Origin: an uncultured Collinsella sp.
GTDB lineage: Bacteria > Actinomycetota > Coriobacteriia > Coriobacteriales > Coriobacteriaceae
DNA length: 64,000 nt
Direction of reading: 5' to 3'
Assembly: GCA_900541035.1 (NCBI GenBank)
Contig: UQIN01000003.1
Location: 62,001-126,000 of the forward strand
Shown here: one piece after another, positions 60,548 through 64,000 of the stretch
How the letters are laid out: the number at the start of each line of letters is the position of its first letter
How positions within the stretch are numbered: the stretch's first letter is position 1
Program-made: the position numbers and the translations under genes
The notes under the pieces: model-generated
Told to the model about the DNA's origin: nothing
Databases searched by the model: none
Seen by the model: only the letters and a program-made list of their open reading frames with translations

Positions 60548-60654
60548 CAGATGGGGACGTTCCTTTTCTGCCGACAGTGGGGGACAGTCCTTGCGGCTTT
60601 TTGCGAAGAGTGTCCCCAGTGACTAGTCGTTTAAGAACGTCCCCAATGACTAGG
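60548..60654. repeat. GGGGACA/GGGGACG repeat cluster, right copy
   Basis: Several hairpins: GGCAGA/TCTGCC, and GGGGGACAGT with AGTGTCCCC. The end (60610-60654) is an inverted copy of 59536-59581. The TAG stop of the downstream minus-strand HAD gene (60650-60652) is in the repeat's CTAG. No gene lies here. Confidence 0.75.
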
Positions 60655-61492
60655 CGAGGGCGTCCATGATGGTGCGGGCGACGCCGTCGTGGTCGTTGTC
60701 GTATTCGGTGATGGCGTCGGCGGCCTCGCGATCTTCGGGCTCGGCGTTGATCATGGCCATGCCATGGCCCGCTGCCTGCAGCATGGGGATGTCGTTGATG
60801 TTGTCACCGAACGCCCAGGCGTCGGCGAGACGCTCGCCCAGGTGCTCGCATAGCCACGTGAGGGCCGTTCCCTTGGTGGCGCCCTCGCCCATGACCTCGA
60901 TATTCATGGCGTACGAACGCGTGACCTCAATGCCTCCGAGCGTGTCGAGCTCCGCCGCGATGGCGTCGCGATCGGCCGGGTCGTGCCAGTACATGGCGAT
61001 GCGTTCGAGCGTCTCGACCTCGTCGATCTTGCTGTCGATATCCATGTCGATCGGTGTTCGTGTGCGCTTGAGCGAAGCTGCGATGTGGGGGTCGCCGCCG
61101 CAGAACTCATCCAGGCGCGTGTAGAGCGAGCGGGGGAGGAAGCACTGCCCGTCCGCGAAGATATCGAAGGTCACATCGTGGCCGGCGGCGATGCGGCGGA
61201 TGCGATGGGCAATGCCGCAATCGAGCGGTCGGCTCAAGATGCGCGTGGCGCGCGAGGCGTCGGTGGGCACATCGTCGTCGAGCTGCCAGACGCTGGCGCC
61301 ATTGGCGCAGACGGCATAGTGCACGGCGGGATGGGCGAGGATGGGCTCAAAGATGCCCGACAGCGGACGTCCCGTGCAGGGCACAAATTCAATCCCGCGT
61401 CGAGCGAGCTCGTCGAGCATCGCCCAGGTGGCATCGCTCATCTGCTTATCGCTCGTCAACAGCGTTCCATCCATATCGGAAAACACAATCAT
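60650..61492 (-). CDS. Cof-type HAD superfamily phosphatase, copy 2
   Basis: 280 residues. MIVFSDMDGTLLTSDKQMSD is motif I, PCTGRPLSGI motif II, TKGTALTWLCEHLG motif III and AFGDNINDIPML motif IV. It is a diverged paralogue of copy 1. ATG 61492 follows AAAGGG. The substrate is unknown. Confidence 0.9.
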   Translation of the reverse strand: MIVFSDMDGTLLTSDKQMSDATWAMLDELARRGIEFVPCTGRPLSGIFEPILAHPAVHYAVCANGASVWQLDDDVPTDASRATRILSRPLDCGIAHRIRRIAAGHDVTFDIFADGQCFLPRSLYTRLDEFCGGDPHIAASLKRTRTPIDMDIDSKIDEVETLERIAMYWHDPADRDAIAAELDTLGGIEVTRSYAMNIEVMGEGATKGTALTWLCEHLGERLADAWAFGDNINDIPMLQAAGHGMAMINAEPEDREAADAITEYDNDHDGVARTIMDALA

Positions 61493-61515
61493 TTGATGCA
61501 GCCCTTTCTGCTGGC

Positions 61516-61556
61516 ATAAAAAGCGTGGCCGAGGGCGGTGATGCCCTGGCCACGCT
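61516..61556 (-). terminator. gltA: Terminator of citrate synthase gene
   Basis: AGCGTGGCCGAGGGC and GCCCTGGCCACGCT pair with one bulge. On the minus strand the stem is followed by TTTTTATG. Confidence 0.85.
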
Positions 61557-61579
61557 CGGGTTCTATAACGGTCCGCGTC

Positions 61580-62998
61580 CTAGCGGTCGGCGAGCGGCTT
61601 GTATTCCAGCGGCTCGATCACCGGACGGTATGCCGGGCGGATGATGCGATGCGCGCAGAAGAGCTCTTCCATGCGGTGTGCCGACCAGCCGGCCATGCGG
61701 GCGACGGCGAAAAGCGGCGTAAAAAGCGTCTCGGGCACGCCGAGCATCTTGTAGATAAAGCCTGTGTACAGGTCGATGTTGGCGCAGATAGGCTTGGTCA
61801 TGCCGTGGTCGCGCATCACCTGCGGTGCCAGGCGCTCGATGCGCTCGATGAGTGCGAACTCTTCGCCCAAGTCCTTCTTGGCTGCCAGTGAGCGCGCGTA
61901 ACGGCGGCAGACCTCGGCGCGCGGGTCGCTGAGCGTATAGACGGCGTGGCCCATGCCGTAGATGAGGCCCGTGCCGTCGAAGGCCTGCTTGTCGAGGATC
62001 TTGCCCAGGTAGGCCGCGACCTCGTCCTCGTCCTCCCAGTTGGAGACATGCGCGCGGATGTCCTCGTGCATAGACACGACCTTGGCATTGGCACCGCCGT
62101 GGCGCGGGCCCTTGAGCGAGCCGATAGCCGCGGCGTAGGCGGAATACGGGTCGGTGGCCGAAGACGACAGCACGCGGCAAGCGAAGGTGGAGTTGTTGCC
62201 GCCGCCGTGCTCGGCATGCAGCATGAGCATAACGTCGAGCAGCATCGCCTCATCGCGGGTGAACGCCATGCCGCCGCGCAGGACCTGTAGGATGGTCTCG
62301 GCGGTGGAGAGACCGGGCGTGGGGTGCGGCACGTGAACCTCGGAGCCGCGAAGCTTGGCGACCGAGGCCATGTGTGCGAAGGCGGCAATGCGCGGGAGAC
62401 GTGCGAGCATGGAAATGGCGACGTCGATTTCGTGCTCGGGCGTGATCACGTCTGGTTCGGCATCGAAGGCGTAGAGCAGCAGCACGGCGCGCTGGAGCAC
62501 GTTCATGATGCTCGACGACACCGTGGTCATAGGGAACTCTTTAACGTACTCGTCGCTTAGATGTCTAAAGGCGCCCAGGCGCTCGCAAAAGCCGTCGAGC
62601 TCTTCCTTGTTGGGCAGCGAACCCGTGATAAGCAGATAGGCGACTTCCTCGTAGCCGTAGCGATTCTCGGCCTGGGCATTGTTGACCAGATCCTCGATGC
62701 TGTAGCCGCGAAGCGTGAGCTTGCCCTGATCGGGCACGACCTTTCCGTCGACCTTGTTGTAGCCGTGCACATCCGAGATACGAGTGAGGCCCGCGACCAC
62801 GCCCGAGCCGTCGGCATTGCGCAGGCCGCGCTTGACATTGTGCTCTTCGAACAAGCCCTCGTCATAAGGGTCGGTCGGCAGGCCGTGGTAGAGGCTTTCG
62901 CTTTCAGACGAAATCTGGCGGCTTGCTTCGTAATCCAGAACCAGTCGGCTCAAGTGGTCATCGAAGCGGTAATAGATTTTCTTGGCGTCGTAGGCCAT
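61580..62998 (-). CDS. gltA: Citrate synthase
   Basis: 472 residues. The active-site segments are MLHAEHGGGNNSTFACRVL, KGPRHGGANAKVVSM and GLIYGMGHAVYTLSDPRAE, which carry the catalytic His and Asp regions. It condenses oxaloacetate and acetyl-CoA, possibly for glutamate synthesis in an organism with a partial TCA cycle. The N-terminal about 100-residue extension (YYRFDDHLSRLVLDYEASRQ) is of the long type seen in clostridia and coriobacteria. GAGAGGAG precedes the ATG at 62998. Confidence 0.94.
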   Translation of the reverse strand: MAYDAKKIYYRFDDHLSRLVLDYEASRQISSESESLYHGLPTDPYDEGLFEEHNVKRGLRNADGSGVVAGLTRISDVHGYNKVDGKVVPDQGKLTLRGYSIEDLVNNAQAENRYGYEEVAYLLITGSLPNKEELDGFCERLGAFRHLSDEYVKEFPMTTVSSSIMNVLQRAVLLLYAFDAEPDVITPEHEIDVAISMLARLPRIAAFAHMASVAKLRGSEVHVPHPTPGLSTAETILQVLRGGMAFTRDEAMLLDVMLMLHAEHGGGNNSTFACRVLSSSATDPYSAYAAAIGSLKGPRHGGANAKVVSMHEDIRAHVSNWEDEDEVAAYLGKILDKQAFDGTGLIYGMGHAVYTLSDPRAEVCRRYARSLAAKKDLGEEFALIERIERLAPQVMRDHGMTKPICANIDLYTGFIYKMLGVPETLFTPLFAVARMAGWSAHRMEELFCAHRIIRPAYRPVIEPLEYKPLADR

Positions 62999-63075
62999 GC
63001 GCGCTCCTCTCCGGGCCGCATCGGGGTGGCTTGCATGGGCATGCGCGTGTCAGGCAATCCCCGGCGGCTTGTTCG

Positions 63076-63363
63076 CTACAGGCGGTACATAAAGTTAAAG
63101 ACGTCCTCGCGCTGGATGGACACGTTGACGCCCGAAAGCTCGCCGGCCTCGGCCAGGGCCTTCTGCAGCTCGGCGAAGTCGAGCTTGGACTCGGCGGTGT
63201 CGGCCAGCATGGTCATGGTGAAGATGTCCTCGATAATGGACTGCGTGATGTCGCGGATGTCGACGTTGGCCTCGCCCAGAACACGGGTGACGCCGGCGAC
63301 GATACCGGGGCGGTTCTTGCCAAGGACGGTGATGACGATACGGGAGGACGAGATCTCGGCCAT
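63076..63363 (-). CDS. ACT domain protein
   Basis: 95 residues, a single ACT domain (RIVITVLGKNRPGIVAGVTR) of the UPF0237 type. Such genes usually precede a DUF711 gene, which is missing downstream here; citrate synthase follows instead, 77 bp away. It is likely a small amino-acid-binding regulatory protein. ATG 63363 has AAAGGG upstream. Confidence 0.9.
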   Translation of the reverse strand: MAEISSSRIVITVLGKNRPGIVAGVTRVLGEANVDIRDITQSIIEDIFTMTMLADTAESKLDFAELQKALAEAGELSGVNVSIQREDVFNFMYRL

Positions 63364-63759
63364 GGGAAACCCTTTCGCGTGATTGCGGCGCGCGCGGGGC
63401 GCTCCGCTACGGTACAGTGTTCATCATTGTACCTGTCTGGCGCAAAAAAGGCGCGCTCGCTGCGGCGTTACATGCCTGCAACATGAGCGTAAGGGGGAAG
63501 GCCGTACGGGGAAGAGCCGTCTGGCGCGTGTCCGGCTCGTGTTGGGTTGATTTCCGATCTCAGCCGAACACATTGAGCGGACAGGCCGTTCCCGCAGTCA
63601 GCCGAACGCCTCCGACGGCTGATTCCGAACTGGAAGCGGAGGGCATCCCCGCCCTTCGGTAGGGGATACCGCTCCGCGGCGCATGCCGCGGGCGGCGCCC
63701 CTATCGGACCACCGTGACCTCAGTTGGGATGGGCCCAGCACTGCCGCGTACTCGGTGAG
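63364..63759. other. Intergenic region with palindromes
   Basis: No convincing gene. CAGCCG/CGGCTG (about 63598-63622) and GCGGA...ATCCCC with GGGGAT...TCCGC (about 63637-63677) form stems. Open frames here have poor codon use. The latter hairpin lacks a T-tract. Confidence 0.4.
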
Positions 63760-63996
63760 CTAGAGCCAACTGTTCGTCTTCACGTCGCGTATGGCGATAT
63801 TTCGGTCGTCCGGCTCGGTGATGCCGTAGCCGAACGCCTGGAGCGTCTCGATGGACTCCTGGATCCTCTGTTGGAACATGGGACCCGGATCGACCCTCGG
63901 CCCGAGGTGCCCGCGCCAAAGGCACGACGTGGCGCGCAGCATGTTATGGATTTTGGAGATGGGCTCGATGTCGGCGTAGACGTTGAGCGTCGCCAT
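63760..63996 (-). CDS. Hypothetical small protein at the window edge
   Basis: 78 residues from ATG 63996 (MATLNVYADIEPISKIHNML to VKTNSWL). The upstream side is cut by the window, so the start is not certain and the protein may be longer. Composition is plausible for coding. I do not recognise the family; it could be the tail of a larger, perhaps mobile-element-linked gene. Confidence 0.4.
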   Translation of the reverse strand: MATLNVYADIEPISKIHNMLRATSCLWRGHLGPRVDPGPMFQQRIQESIETLQAFGYGITEPDDRNIAIRDVKTNSWL

Positions 63997-64000
63997 GGCG

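Noticed and set aside
60548..60654. Insertion sequence remnant
   Set aside because: There are inverted repeats but no transposase frame between 59581 and 60610, only a normal HAD gene.

Overview
The window is high-GC DNA from an anaerobic Gram-positive gut bacterium. Codon choice, the zinc-type S14, the LPxTG-like sortase tail and the gene set point to a coriobacterium close to Collinsella. That placement is inference; there is no rRNA gene here to confirm it.

Layout. 0-7 kb: a Gfo/Idh oxidoreductase with a DeoR regulator, an RluA-type pseudouridine synthase and a U32 peptidase on the minus strand, then ridA. 6.3-16.7 kb: the first half of a purine/uric-acid catabolic module (YheO-like regulator, NCS2 nucleobase permease, ssnA, ygfK, a four-cluster ferredoxin, and a fused Se/Mo xanthine dehydrogenase xdhD). 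16.7-28.8 kb: an accessory segment rich in palindromic repeats. It holds two arrays of 49-bp palindromes around an AbiEi/nuclease-like gene, a DUF234-type ATPase, a decayed DUF4143 ATPase, a candidate type I toxin-antitoxin locus with degenerate copies, a DnaQ-like exonuclease, a sortase-anchored repeat protein and several orphan genes. 28.8-39 kb: the second half of the purine module (second YheO-like regulator, ygeX, ygeY, ygeW, a MobA-like transferase, hyuA, yqeC, yqeB, xdhC). 39-50 kb: the distal spc and alpha ribosomal operons from rplE to rplQ, then truA. 50-64 kb: housekeeping genes (glycosyltransferase, argR, class A PBP, second U32 peptidase, tyrS, adenine deaminase, two Cof-type HAD phosphatases, citrate synthase, an ACT protein).

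How the genes fit together. ssnA, ygfK, xdhD, hyuA, ygeW, ygeX and ygeY match the set reported to let gut anaerobes use uric acid and other purines. YqeB, YqeC, XdhC and the MobA-like protein are the expected maturation factors for a selenium-containing molybdenum cofactor. The NCS2 permease would import purine, adenine deaminase (57.7 kb) would feed hypoxanthine, and RidA would remove the 2-aminoacrylate released by the diaminopropionate lyase YgeX. Each half starts with a YheO-like regulator transcribed divergently from the first catabolic gene.

The strongest unexplained structures are the paired 62-bp-period palindrome arrays (16.8 and 18.5 kb), the three-unit 58-bp palindrome array (2.05 kb), a 41-residue membrane-peptide gene overlapped at its 3' end by a predicted antisense RNA (22.0 kb), and several long perfect palindromes placed at gene ends. 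No tRNA, rRNA, CRISPR-Cas locus or intact transposase gene was found.
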